Shown: piece after piece, positions 29,523-39,690 of the stretch | Layout of the letters: each line of letters begins with the position of its first letter | Numbering within the stretch: the first letter of the stretch is position 1 | Assembly: GCA_015064955.1 (NCBI GenBank) | Contig: SVRD01000007.1 | Coordinates: 47,189 to 111,188, forward strand | Source of the DNA: Oscillospiraceae bacterium | Lineage (GTDB): Bacteria > Bacillota > Clostridia > Oscillospirales > CAG-382 | DNA: 64,000 bases | Reading direction: 5' to 3' | The notes under the pieces: generated by a model | Seen by the model: only the letters and a program-made list of their open reading frames with translations | What the model was told of the DNA's origin: nothing | Database searches by the model: none | Translations under genes and position numbers: made by a program

Positions 29523-29637
29523 GAGATTTTATGGTATGAGATGTGGCTTTGAATCTGCGCTCGCCACAAACTTTTTAAAACGTCCGTGACGGCGCATACC
29601 GCCCAACACCAAAAACACCTGAAATGAGGTTATTTCA

Positions 29638-30552
29638 ATGAGTTTTTTCGATAAATTAAAAAACGGCTTAAAAAAGACAAAGGATGCGCTTTTAAAGCCG
29701 GTAAACGATCTGTTTTCGTCCTACGACAAGGTTGACGATGACTTTTACGATGAGCTTTGCGATCTGCTTATTATGGCGGACGTCGGAGTTGAAACCTCGG
29801 ATTATCTTGTAAACGAGCTCAGAACTCGTTTGAAGGAAAAAAAGATAAAGGACGCGAATATCGCACGTGACGAATTTCGCGATATTCTCAAAGAGGCAGT
29901 CGGCGAAAGCGGGGAATTGACATTCGGCGACGGCTTGAACGTCATTCTCGTTATCGGCGTAAACGGTGTGGGCAAGACCACGTCTATCGGTAAGATAGCG
30001 CATTGTCTTTGCGAACAGAACAAAAAGGTTATGCTTGCCGCCGCAGATACATTCCGTGCCGCCGCTGCCGAGCAGCTTGCGATCTGGGCGGAGCGAAACA
30101 ATACCCAGATAATCCGTCAGAACGAGGGAGCAGACCCTGCCGCAGTTGTTTTCGATGCGGTTGCCGCCGCTAAAAAGGCGGGAAGCGACGTGCTTATCGT
30201 TGACACCGCAGGCAGACTTCACAACAAGAAAAACCTTATCGACGAGCTTGCGAAGATAAACCGTGTTATCGACCGCGAAGCACCCGGTGCAACACGTGAA
30301 ACGCTTCTTGTGCTCGATGCATCGACAGGTCAGAATGCGCTTATTCAGGCAAAGGAATTCGGCCGTGCGGCGAATATCACCGGTCTTGTGCTCACCAAGC
30401 TCGACGGAACCGCAAAGGGCGGTATCATTCTTGCGATCCGCCGCGAGCTCGGTATTCCCGTCAAATTTATCGGTGTGGGCGAGGGAATCGACGATTTGCG
30501 CCCCTTCGACCCGAGTGAATTTATCGATGCCTTCTTTGAGGACGAAAAATAA
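29638..30552 (+). CDS. ftsY: Signal recognition particle receptor FtsY
   Basis: VILVIGVNGVGKTTSIGKIA, DTFRAAAAEQL, VDTAGRLHNKKNLIDEL, TKLDGTAKGGI, GVGEGIDDLRPFDP. Confidence 0.98.
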   Translation: MSFFDKLKNGLKKTKDALLKPVNDLFSSYDKVDDDFYDELCDLLIMADVGVETSDYLVNELRTRLKEKKIKDANIARDEFRDILKEAVGESGELTFGDGLNVILVIGVNGVGKTTSIGKIAHCLCEQNKKVMLAAADTFRAAAAEQLAIWAERNNTQIIRQNEGADPAAVVFDAVAAAKKAGSDVLIVDTAGRLHNKKNLIDELAKINRVIDREAPGATRETLLVLDASTGQNALIQAKEFGRAANITGLVLTKLDGTAKGGIILAIRRELGIPVKFIGVGEGIDDLRPFDPSEFIDAFFEDEK

Positions 30553-31154
30553 TGATAAAGATCGTTTTTGCAACAAACAATTCTCACAAGGTGGCTGAAT
30601 TTTCCTCCTGCTTTGAACAAATGGGGGTAGAAGCCGAAATTATCACGATAAAGCAAACCGGCTTTACCGGCGAAATCATCGAGGACGCCGACAGCTTCGA
30701 GGGCAACGCATTTATCAAGGCAAAGACTCTTTGCGACTATACCGGTCTTATTTCGGTTGCCGACGACAGCGGACTCGAGGTAGATGCTCTCGGCGGTGCG
30801 CCCGGAGTTTATTCGGCGCGTTATTCGGGTGAAAATGCGACCGACAGAGAAAATATCGACAAGCTTCTTTTTGAGCTTTCAAAGCTTCCGAATGCCGACA
30901 GAAGCGCAAGATTCGTCTGCTCGCTCTGTGTTTGCCGTCCCGACGGCGAAACACTCTACGTGCGCGGCGAGAGCGATGGAATTATAATCGACGAGCTCCG
31001 TGGAGAAGGCAGGTTCGGCTATGATCCCGTATTTTATTATCCTCCGATGGATAAGACCTTTGCCGAAATGAGCTCCGAGGAAAAGAACTCGGTCAGCCAT
31101 AGAGGAAGGGCTATTGAAAAATTGTTGAAGCACAAGGATTTTTTCACCGAATAG
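30552..31154 (+). CDS. rdgB: XTP/dITP diphosphatase (HAM1/RdgB)
   Basis: IVFATNNSHKVAEF, VADDSGLEVDALGGAPGVYSARYSG, GFGYDPVFYYPPMDKTFAEMSSEEKNSVSHRGRA (here GRFGYDP). Confidence 0.96.
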   Translation: MIKIVFATNNSHKVAEFSSCFEQMGVEAEIITIKQTGFTGEIIEDADSFEGNAFIKAKTLCDYTGLISVADDSGLEVDALGGAPGVYSARYSGENATDRENIDKLLFELSKLPNADRSARFVCSLCVCRPDGETLYVRGESDGIIIDELRGEGRFGYDPVFYYPPMDKTFAEMSSEEKNSVSHRGRAIEKLLKHKDFFTE

Positions 31155-31167
31155 ACACCTCACGCCG

Positions 31168-31196
31168 TTGACACGGTGTACATAATATGTTAAAAT
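31168..31196 (+). promoter_or_regulatory. Candidate sigma-A promoter for cdaA
   Basis: TTGACA (31168-31173), 17-nt spacer, TAAAAT (31191-31196). Confidence 0.7.
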
Positions 31197-31244
31197 GTTT
31201 TAATTAATCCATTACATTTGTTTGCCCGAAGGGAGAGCGAGAGA

Positions 31245-32120
31245 ATGAACGCGTTCCTTGATTATCTCGAATACGTCTGGAACCAGCTTGCAAGCATTCG
31301 TATTATTGATATTTTGGATATTATGATCGTTGCTTTGCTGCTGTTTTGGCTTATAAAATTTGTCCGCGGACGCCGTGCGGGCAAGCTTTTGCTCGGCGTC
31401 GGCGTGCTGTTTTTGCTTTTGCTTGTAAGCAGTCTTTTGGATATGCGTGCGCTCAACTTTATATTGAACAGCGTGGTCTCGGTCGGCTTGATAGCGATAG
31501 TTATCGTTTTTCAGCCCGAATTGCGAAGCGCGCTCGAAAAGGTGGGCGGACTCAGCGACAACTTCAAGGGCAGAATGGATAGCGACGAGGCGTCTGTTGT
31601 CCGATCGGCTATCGGCGAGATAAGCGTTGCAGCAGAAGAGCTTTCAAAAACGAAAACCGGCGCGCTGATAGTTTTCGAGCGCAACACAAGACTCGGCGAT
31701 GTTATACGTACCGGTACGACTGTCGATGCGGTCGCATCGTCATTCCTCTTGGGCAACATATTTTATAATAAAGCACCTATGCACGACGGCGCGGTTATTA
31801 TCCGCAAGGGCCGTGTGCACGCCGCAGGCTGCTTTCTTCCGCTTTCGGCAAACAGCAATATCGTAAAAGAGCTCGGAACAAGACACCGCGCCGCGATCGG
31901 TATGAGCGAAAACAGCGATGCGATCGTTTTGGTCGTTTCCGAGGAAACGGGCGGAATCTCTGTCGCAGTCGACGGCAATCTCAACCGCAATATTTCGAGA
32001 TCCGAGCTTGAGGAATACCTTGTTTCTCAGCTCCTTGACGAAAATAAAAAGAATATTACTCAGGTGGTAAAGGGAAAATTCTTCAAAAAGGGCGGTGACG
32101 GCAAGGATGAACAAAAATGA
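31245..32120 (+). CDS. cdaA: Diadenylate cyclase CdaA
   Basis: TM segments then DAC domain: GALIVFERNTRLGDVIRTGTTVDA, NKAPMHDGAVIIRKGRVHAAGCFLPLS, LGTRHRAAIGMSENSDAIVLVVSEETGGISVA. Confidence 0.97.
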   Translation: MNAFLDYLEYVWNQLASIRIIDILDIMIVALLLFWLIKFVRGRRAGKLLLGVGVLFLLLLVSSLLDMRALNFILNSVVSVGLIAIVIVFQPELRSALEKVGGLSDNFKGRMDSDEASVVRSAIGEISVAAEELSKTKTGALIVFERNTRLGDVIRTGTTVDAVASSFLLGNIFYNKAPMHDGAVIIRKGRVHAAGCFLPLSANSNIVKELGTRHRAAIGMSENSDAIVLVVSEETGGISVAVDGNLNRNISRSELEEYLVSQLLDENKKNITQVVKGKFFKKGGDGKDEQK

Positions 32121-33396
32121 TATGATCGGATCGGGCACAAAGCAGACCGAGCGTATGACACGTTCAAGCAGAATTGCACTTCTCCTTGTTTCGATCATCG
32201 GCGGATTTGTCCTCTGGGTTTATGCGATCGGCTACGACAGCACTCTGTTCGAGCGCACATTTGACGGTGTCGCCGTTGAAATAGAGGGCGAATCGAGACT
32301 CGTTACCGAAAAGGGATTTACTCTTGCGGAGGGTCAGACATTTTCATCGGTAACGATCGTGGCAAAGGGCAAGCGAAGCGAGCTGAACGAGCTTGATGCA
32401 TCGGATTTCCGCGCAGTTATCGACGTTTCTCAGGCAACCGGCGCGGGCAATCAGCATTTGAATATCGTTGTATATTCGCCCAACGGTATCGAGGTCGTTT
32501 CACAGTCCTCGACTACCGCGACCGTGTTTGTTGACGAATTTACCCAGCGCAACGAGCTTATATCGGTTTCGGTCGAAACGGGAAGCAATTACGTTATGTC
32601 CGAGGGAGTTACTTTTGTAAACGCGGTTGCAAATCCGCTGACTGTTCTTGTGAGCGGACCTGCGTCGGTGCTTGATTCCATCGACAAGGCGATTGTGAGA
32701 TTCAATCTCGACGGACAGTCTATAAACGATAATATCTACGGTTACGGCGCGATCGAATTGCTTGATAAAAACGGCAAAGTGATCGAAAATCCCTATATTA
32801 CCGTTTCTGAAACGACAGCATACGTCAGTATAACCGTAACAAAGCAAAAAACCGTTCCGGTAAAGGTTGCGTTCACCGGCGGAATATTTGATCCGAGCGA
32901 GGTTGATATTCAGCTTTCGGCGGCATCGGTTATCGTTTCGGGCTCGCCCGAGGCATTGAAGGGAATCGACGAGCTTGTGCTCAATATCGACGAAACGACG
33001 ATAAACGGCGAAGGAACTTTTGAATTCCCGGTAAGCGCGATGCTCCCCGACGGTGTTAAAAACGATTCGGGTGTGTCGAAGATAAGCGCAAATGTGGTTT
33101 TGCCGAAGCTTGCCGTGCGCGGATACCACATCAAAGAAAAGAATATTACCGTTATCAATCTTCCCGAGGGAAGCGAATTTACGATAAACAACGGATTGGA
33201 TATAACCCTCATCGGCCCGCGTGATGCGTTTGATGATATAGACCGCGGCGCGATAACCGCGACTGTCGATTTCTACAACGTTACCGTCGAGTCCGACGGA
33301 AGCTACACCGCGGAGGCGACTATATCGCTCGGCGGCGAATATCCCTTGATTTATCTGCAAAATATTTCTTATAAAGTGAACTTTACAGTCGAATAA
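32107..33396 (+). CDS. cdaR: YbbR-like/CdaR domain protein
   Basis: One N-terminal TM plus repeated YbbR-type segments (VLVSGPASVLDSIDKAIVRFNLDG; VIVSGSPEALKGIDELVLNIDE); downstream of cdaA. Confidence 0.9.
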   Translation: MNKNDMIGSGTKQTERMTRSSRIALLLVSIIGGFVLWVYAIGYDSTLFERTFDGVAVEIEGESRLVTEKGFTLAEGQTFSSVTIVAKGKRSELNELDASDFRAVIDVSQATGAGNQHLNIVVYSPNGIEVVSQSSTTATVFVDEFTQRNELISVSVETGSNYVMSEGVTFVNAVANPLTVLVSGPASVLDSIDKAIVRFNLDGQSINDNIYGYGAIELLDKNGKVIENPYITVSETTAYVSITVTKQKTVPVKVAFTGGIFDPSEVDIQLSAASVIVSGSPEALKGIDELVLNIDETTINGEGTFEFPVSAMLPDGVKNDSGVSKISANVVLPKLAVRGYHIKEKNITVINLPEGSEFTINNGLDITLIGPRDAFDDIDRGAITATVDFYNVTVESDGSYTAEATISLGGEYPLIYLQNISYKVNFTVE

Positions 33397-33401
33397 GGTT
33401 T

Positions 33402-35537
33402 TTGGCTGTTACCTATAATCTCAAAGACAGAGAGGTGAGCAAATTGAACAACCGTGAATGGCTCGTGCGTAAGCCCGACGAAGCACTTGCGGCAAAAATC
33501 GCCAAGGAATGTGCTTTGCTTCCGCTTACCGCAAAAATACTTATCAACCGCGAGCTTACCGACAAGAAATCGGTGCTTGCATTTCTCGATAAGGATTCTA
33601 TGCCGCTTTACGATCCGTTTCTTTTAAAGGATATGGACAAGGCGGTGGACCGCATTAAAGCGGCGATATCCCAAAGAGAACGTATTTGCATCTACGGTGA
33701 CTATGACGTTGACGGTGTTACAAGCACGGTTATGCTCTATCTCTATCTTTGCTCCAAAGGGGTTGAATGCGAATATTTTATCCCCGAGCGTATTTCCGAG
33801 GGCTACGGTCTGAGTCTTCCGGTTATTGAAAAGATGAAGGGCAAGGTAGACCTTATCATCACCGTTGATACCGGTGTGACTGCTGTTGCAGAAGCCGAAT
33901 ATGCTAAAAGCGTGGGAATAGATATGGTCATTACCGACCACCATTCCTGCCGTGAAATACTTCCCGATGCTGTGGCGGTAGTAAACCCTCACCGCGAGGA
34001 CAGCGAATACCCCTTCCGCAATCTTGCGGGTGTCGGCGTTGTGTTCAAGCTGCTTTGCGCGCTCGAGGGTAATACCGACCGAATACTCGAGCTTTATTCC
34101 GATATAATCGCTGTCGGTACTGTTGCCGACGTTATGCCGATAATCGACGAAAACCGCCGCATTACCGGAATCGGACTCAAAAGACTTGCCGAAACCGACA
34201 ATCTCGGTCTGCTTGCACTTATGCGCCGTGCAGGTATTGTAAAATACGGCAAAAGAGTCAAAAAGATCACCTCCGCAACGGTCGGCTACGTGCTTGCGCC
34301 GCGTATCAATGCGGCGGGCAGAATCGCCTGTGCGTCGCGCGCGGTCGAGCTTCTGCTTACAAAAGACAACGACGAGGCGGATGCTATTGCCGAGGAGCTT
34401 TGCGAGATAAATAAGCTCCGTCAGGCGACCGAGCAAAAAATTTACGAGCAGGCTGTCGAGATGATCGAGGAAAGATTCCTCGACGACCGCTTCCTTGTGC
34501 TTTCCTATGACGGCTGGCATCAGGGAGTTATCGGTGTCGTTGCATCGAAGATAGCCGAGCGCTATTCGAGACCCTGCATACTTTTCTCGCTTGACGGCGA
34601 CACTGCAAAGGGCTCGGGCAGAAGCATAAAGGGCTTTTCGCTTATGGATGCGCTTTCCTCCTGCGGTGATCTTTTGATCGAATACGGCGGGCATGAATTG
34701 GCTGCGGGTCTTTCGATAGACGGTGCGAATATCGATGCATTCCGCGAAAAGCTTAATGAATATGCGACTCCGATACTTACCGCGAGCGATTCGGCTGTTC
34801 CGTTGGACGTCGAATGTGTTGCAAGCTTTTCCGACCTTACCGAAAAGGGTATCGAGGAGCTTCTGCTTCTGGAGCCGTTCGGTCTTTCCAATCCCCAACC
34901 GGTTTTTGTTCTTCGCAACGCGGTATTGCGCGATATTGTTCCGCTTTCTCAGGGTAAGCACGTGAGATTCCGCATAACCGGCTATGAAAACGGCAAAAAC
35001 CATTCTTTGAACGCCGTTTGCTTCGGAGTTCCGTTTGACAGCTTCGCTTATTGCGAGGGCGATATCTGTGATTTGGTGTTCACTGCGGACATCAATGAAT
35101 ATATGGGGGCGCGCACTCCTCAGCTGTTTATAAAGGAGATGAAGCTTTCGGAAAAGGAGCAGAACGATATTTCTGTCTGCAACGAAAGGTTCGGAATGCT
35201 TTTATCGGGCGAGAGATACGACGGCTTTGAAAACGACATTCCCGATCTTGCCGAATTTCGTAATATTTTCCGCTATATCCGCAGAGAAGCGGGCCACGAG
35301 GGAAGAAATCTTTCGATAACCTCGGCGGTCAGAACTCTCGCGCAGGGATTTGAGATTTCGGTTTCTCACTGCAAGTTCAAAATTATTCTCGAGGTATTGA
35401 GTGAGCAAGGGCTCATCTCCGTCGAATACCGCAAAGGCGGTAACAGCTTCTTCCTGAAGATGCAACCGTCCGGCGGGAAGATCAATATTGATGAATCGCC
35501 TCTCCTCCGTGCTATCCGCTCGGGGAGACAAGGGTAA
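33402..35537 (+). CDS. recJ: Single-stranded-DNA-specific exonuclease RecJ
   Basis: ICIYGDYDVDGVTSTVMLY, VITDHHSCREILPDAVAVVNPH, LAPRINAAGRI, YGGHELAAGLSI. A TTG start near 33444 is also possible. Confidence 0.95.
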   Translation: MAVTYNLKDREVSKLNNREWLVRKPDEALAAKIAKECALLPLTAKILINRELTDKKSVLAFLDKDSMPLYDPFLLKDMDKAVDRIKAAISQRERICIYGDYDVDGVTSTVMLYLYLCSKGVECEYFIPERISEGYGLSLPVIEKMKGKVDLIITVDTGVTAVAEAEYAKSVGIDMVITDHHSCREILPDAVAVVNPHREDSEYPFRNLAGVGVVFKLLCALEGNTDRILELYSDIIAVGTVADVMPIIDENRRITGIGLKRLAETDNLGLLALMRRAGIVKYGKRVKKITSATVGYVLAPRINAAGRIACASRAVELLLTKDNDEADAIAEELCEINKLRQATEQKIYEQAVEMIEERFLDDRFLVLSYDGWHQGVIGVVASKIAERYSRPCILFSLDGDTAKGSGRSIKGFSLMDALSSCGDLLIEYGGHELAAGLSIDGANIDAFREKLNEYATPILTASDSAVPLDVECVASFSDLTEKGIEELLLLEPFGLSNPQPVFVLRNAVLRDIVPLSQGKHVRFRITGYENGKNHSLNAVCFGVPFDSFAYCEGDICDLVFTADINEYMGARTPQLFIKEMKLSEKEQNDISVCNERFGMLLSGERYDGFENDIPDLAEFRNIFRYIRREAGHEGRNLSITSAVRTLAQGFEISVSHCKFKIILEVLSEQGLISVEYRKGGNSFFLKMQPSGGKINIDESPLLRAIRSGRQG

Positions 35538-35543
35538 ATAACG

Positions 35544-37757
35544 ATGCTTAAACAAGCCGAAGCCCTGTTTGCCAGAATAAAGGAAGCAGGCAACTACGAT
35601 TACGATAAAATTTATAAAGCATACGAATATGCAGATAAGCTTCACGAGGGGCAAAAGCGTATCTCGGGCGAGGATTATATCGTCCATCCGCTTTCGGTAG
35701 CCGAGGAGGTATTGAACCTTCAGCTCGATACCGATTCTATCTGTGCGGCGTTTCTTCACGATACCGTGGAGGACTGCGCCGACAAGATCGACCTTGCCCT
35801 TATCCGCAAGGAATTCGGCGCCGACGTTGCAGAAATCGTCGACGGCGTTACGAAGCTTGTCCATATTCCGTTTGAAACAAAGCAGGATGAAAGCATAGAG
35901 AATCTGCGCAAGATGTTTCTGGCGATGAGCAAGGACCTGCGAGTTATCTTTATCAAGCTTTGCGACAGACTGCATAATATGCGTACGCTCGACGTGCGCT
36001 CGCCCGAAAAGCAACGCTCCATCGCGCTCGAAACGATGCACGTTTATGCTCCGCTTGCGCACAGACTCGGTATCCAGAAGATCAAAAACGAGCTCGAAAC
36101 GCTTGCGCTTTATTATCTCGACCCGATCGGATATAACGAGGTTTCGGAGGACATCGGCAAGCGATACGGCGAAAGCAAGGACTTTCTCGATCACGCAACC
36201 GAAAAGGTGGCGGAAAGCCTTCGCAATTACAATGTGAAATTTACTCTCTCCGGAAGAGTAAAGACGATATACAGCATCTATAAAAAGATGTATAACCAAA
36301 GCAAGCAGTTCGATGAGATATACGATTTTTATGCCTTGCGCATAATCGTCGACACCGAGCTTGACTGCTACACCGCGCTCGGTATAATCCACGAGCAGTT
36401 CAATTCGATCCCCGGCAGATTCAAAGACTATATTTCCACTCCGAAACCCAATATGTACCGCTCGCTTCATACGACGGTTATCGGTAAGGAGGGCATTCCC
36501 TTTGAGGTTCAGATAAGAACCTGGGAAATGCATCAGGTTGCCGAATACGGTATTGCGGCGCACTGGAAATATAAGACCGGCGAGCAGGTCAAGGCGGATA
36601 TCGACGCAAAGCTTCAATGGATCCGCACTCTCGTCGAAACCGAAAAGGATATCGACGATCCCGACGAATTCTTCCGTCCGCTGAAGATAGACTTGTTCGA
36701 GGACGAAATTTTCGTCTTTACTCCCAAGGGCGACGTTGTCAATCTTCCCAACAACAGCACCCCGATCGACTTTGCCTATGCGATACACTCTGCTGTCGGC
36801 AACAAAATGGTCGGCGCAAAGGTCAACGGAAGTATCGTTCCTATCGATACGATACTCGAAACCGGTCAGATCGTAGAGGTTCTGACGAGTGCATCATCAA
36901 AGGGACCCTCACGCGATTGGCTTAAAATAGTACGCTCGGGCGAAGCCCGCAACAAGATAAGACAGTATTTCAAAAAAGAGCTCCGAAGCGAAAACATCGT
37001 TGTCGGCAAGACTGAGCTCGAACGCGAAATAAAGCGCTACGGCAGACAGTATACCGAAGCACAGAAGGTCGAGGTTATGAAAAACCTCGCAAATCGACTT
37101 TCGCTTCCCGACGTAGACGATCTTTACAACAACATCGGCTACGGCGGACTTTCGGTGTCGAAGATTGCCGTTAAGCTTCGCGAGGAGTTTATGCGTGTCG
37201 TTTCACCGCAAAGCGAAACTCCTTCGATGCCCACCTCCGAGCAGCTCAAAACAGCGCGTCACGAAAAGAACTCGCGTACCAACGCCGAAAGCGTTATCGT
37301 CGACAGTGTAGAGGGCTGTACGGTTAAGTTCGCGAAATGCTGTAATCCGCTTCCCGGCGATAATATAATCGGCTATATCACGAGAGGCTACGGCGTCTCG
37401 ATCCATAAATACGATTGCGTGAACGCACAAAACGGACTTTCCAACCCCAACGACAAGGATCGCTGGGTGGTTGCCTCGTGGTCGGAAAAGATCAACCGCC
37501 ATACAGGCGGAAGCTTCGAGGCTGCGCTTTCGATCATCGCAGAATATTCACCGCATCTTATTGCCGACATCACACTCGCGCTTACCGATATGAAGGTGGC
37601 GGTCACCGCTATCGCAACTCGTGAAAATGCGGGCGAAATGATTATTTCGGTCGGTATAAAGTGCAGCGGCGTAGAGCATCTTAGAAACATCACAGCGGGA
37701 CTTCACCGAATCAAAGGCGTGCGTGAGGTAAACCGCGGCAGTATAGGTAATTTATGA
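35544..37757 (+). CDS. relA: Bifunctional (p)ppGpp synthetase/hydrolase RelA/SpoT
   Basis: HD domain (AAFLHDTVEDC), synthetase (NMYRSLHTTVIG), TGS (FVFTPKGDVVNLPNNSTPIDFAYAIHS), ACT. Confidence 0.97.
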   Translation: MLKQAEALFARIKEAGNYDYDKIYKAYEYADKLHEGQKRISGEDYIVHPLSVAEEVLNLQLDTDSICAAFLHDTVEDCADKIDLALIRKEFGADVAEIVDGVTKLVHIPFETKQDESIENLRKMFLAMSKDLRVIFIKLCDRLHNMRTLDVRSPEKQRSIALETMHVYAPLAHRLGIQKIKNELETLALYYLDPIGYNEVSEDIGKRYGESKDFLDHATEKVAESLRNYNVKFTLSGRVKTIYSIYKKMYNQSKQFDEIYDFYALRIIVDTELDCYTALGIIHEQFNSIPGRFKDYISTPKPNMYRSLHTTVIGKEGIPFEVQIRTWEMHQVAEYGIAAHWKYKTGEQVKADIDAKLQWIRTLVETEKDIDDPDEFFRPLKIDLFEDEIFVFTPKGDVVNLPNNSTPIDFAYAIHSAVGNKMVGAKVNGSIVPIDTILETGQIVEVLTSASSKGPSRDWLKIVRSGEARNKIRQYFKKELRSENIVVGKTELEREIKRYGRQYTEAQKVEVMKNLANRLSLPDVDDLYNNIGYGGLSVSKIAVKLREEFMRVVSPQSETPSMPTSEQLKTARHEKNSRTNAESVIVDSVEGCTVKFAKCCNPLPGDNIIGYITRGYGVSIHKYDCVNAQNGLSNPNDKDRWVVASWSEKINRHTGGSFEAALSIIAEYSPHLIADITLALTDMKVAVTAIATRENAGEMIISVGIKCSGVEHLRNITAGLHRIKGVREVNRGSIGNL

Positions 37758-38203
37758 GAGCAGTAGTACAGCGCGTCCACGGTGCAGAATGTGTTGTGGA
37801 CGGAGAAGTTGTGTCGAGGATAGGCGTCGGACTCGTCGCCTATATCGGTGTATTTGACGACGACACCGAGGACGACCTTTTGAAAATGGCGAATAAAATA
37901 ACCGGTCTGCGCGTTTTCCGCGACGAATCGGGTAAGCTTTCGCTCAATGCATCTGCGGTAGACGGAGAGCTGATGCTGATATCGAACTTTGTCCTTGCCG
38001 GAAGAGTGAATCGCGGCTTCCGTCCCGACTGCACTCACGCGGCAAAATACGAAATGGGCAAGCAGATGTTCGATTCTCTTGCCGAGCTTTGCGGCAAGAC
38101 TCTGCCTACCGTAACGGGTGTTTTCGGTGCACATATGGATATTACGGTGCATAACGACGGACCTATCAACGTTATAATAGATACACGGGAGCTCCGCAAA
38201 TGA
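37754..38203 (+). CDS. dtd: D-aminoacyl-tRNA deacylase
   Basis: MRAVVQRVHGAECVVDGEVVSRIGVGLVAYIGV, LMLISNFVLAGRVNRGFRPDCTHAA, TGVFGAHMDITVHNDGPINVIIDT. Confidence 0.96.
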   Translation: MRAVVQRVHGAECVVDGEVVSRIGVGLVAYIGVFDDDTEDDLLKMANKITGLRVFRDESGKLSLNASAVDGELMLISNFVLAGRVNRGFRPDCTHAAKYEMGKQMFDSLAELCGKTLPTVTGVFGAHMDITVHNDGPINVIIDTRELRK

Positions 38204-39690
38204 AATTAGTGATAGATAATCGAACGGGTTATCTTAACGATTATTACTTTCAAACGCTTTGCCTGCTTTATTTCCCCGGAGAAAAGTTCAAGGAAGGCTA
38301 TGAAAGCGAAAATTACGCATATTTTTATCTCGAGGAGACCGAAAAGCATTGTTTCGTTTCGCGGGTGAAGCTCGGCTCGGGTGATTTGAGCGCCGAGGGA
38401 AGCTTTGTCGGCGGATATGAGCCGTCGATTCCGATGAACGACGATTTTTATGCTATGAATGCGCTCGGAAAAGCGTTTTTGGAGGCGGGGAAAAAGCTTT
38501 TCGGCTTCGGCTTGCCCTGGGGCTATATTACAGGCTTGCGCCCCGTAAAGCGAGCGAAGTATTATCTCGACAGAGGATATACCGCCGAGCAGGTAATAAC
38601 GCTTTTTAACCGCGATTACGACGTTTCCTATGAAAAATCCGACCTTTCGGTCGAAACAGCGCTTACACAGCAAAAAATGCTCGCCGATATCGGCAAAAAC
38701 GATTGCGGACTTTACGTTTCTATACCGTTTTGCCCGACGAGGTGCGATTATTGCTCGTTTGTTTCATACAGCAACGCAAGACTGTTTTCGTTAATTCCCG
38801 AATATCTCGAAAAGCTTATGCGCGATATAAGCGCGACGGGCGAAATGATAAATCGCTTGGGAATGCGTCTGCGCGCGGTATATATCGGCGGCGGCACTCC
38901 CTCGATACTCGATGAATTTCAGATCGACCGCCTGCTTTCCTGTATAAATAAAAGCGTGTCGATATCGCCGTCGGTTGAATATACCTTCGAGGCGGGCAGA
39001 CCCGACACGATTACGAAAGCCAAGCTCGATGCCGTTGTGTCAAACGGTGTAAGACGTGTCAGCATAAACCCTCAGACAACGAGCGATTACGTTCTTACAC
39101 AGATCGGCAGAAAGCATACGGCAGATCAGTTTTTCGAGGCGGCTGCGCTTGCGAAAACGATCGGATTCGATTGCATAAACGCCGACCTTATCGCAGGCTT
39201 GCCGGGCGACACGCGCGAAAGCTTCGCGATGAGCTTGGAGGACGTTATAAATATCGGATTTGAAAACATCACGGTACATACGCTTTCTATCAAGAACGCC
39301 GCAAACATTCGCTTTGTCGGCGACGGATACTATGATCCGCAGGGCGATCTTGCGAGAGCGAGCGTTGAATATGCCCGTGCGCGCTTGAAGAGCGCGGGAT
39401 ATTCGCCGTATTATCTCTACCGTCAGAAGAACACCGTCGGCAACGCCGAAAATACCGGCTATACTGTCGAGGGCAAGGAAAACCTTTACAACGTTCTTAT
39501 GATGGAGGAACACTCGACAGTGTTTGCATGCGGCGCGGGCTCGATAACAAAGCTTGTCAGCCCCGACCGAAGCGATATATTGCGCCATGCATTTCCGAAA
39601 TATCCCTATGAATATCTCAGTATGGAAAAGGGATTGGGCTATGAAGAGGCAAAAGCCTTTTTCTCAAAGCATCGAAAGGATGAATTATAA
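38200..39690 (+). CDS. hemZ: Coproporphyrinogen dehydrogenase HemZ-like radical SAM protein
   Basis: LYVSIPFCPTRCDYCSFVSY, AVYIGGGTPSIL, RVSINPQTTSDYVLTQIGRKHT, ADLIAGLPGDTRESF. Confidence 0.9.
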   Translation: MKLVIDNRTGYLNDYYFQTLCLLYFPGEKFKEGYESENYAYFYLEETEKHCFVSRVKLGSGDLSAEGSFVGGYEPSIPMNDDFYAMNALGKAFLEAGKKLFGFGLPWGYITGLRPVKRAKYYLDRGYTAEQVITLFNRDYDVSYEKSDLSVETALTQQKMLADIGKNDCGLYVSIPFCPTRCDYCSFVSYSNARLFSLIPEYLEKLMRDISATGEMINRLGMRLRAVYIGGGTPSILDEFQIDRLLSCINKSVSISPSVEYTFEAGRPDTITKAKLDAVVSNGVRRVSINPQTTSDYVLTQIGRKHTADQFFEAAALAKTIGFDCINADLIAGLPGDTRESFAMSLEDVINIGFENITVHTLSIKNAANIRFVGDGYYDPQGDLARASVEYARARLKSAGYSPYYLYRQKNTVGNAENTGYTVEGKENLYNVLMMEEHSTVFACGAGSITKLVSPDRSDILRHAFPKYPYEYLSMEKGLGYEEAKAFFSKHRKDEL

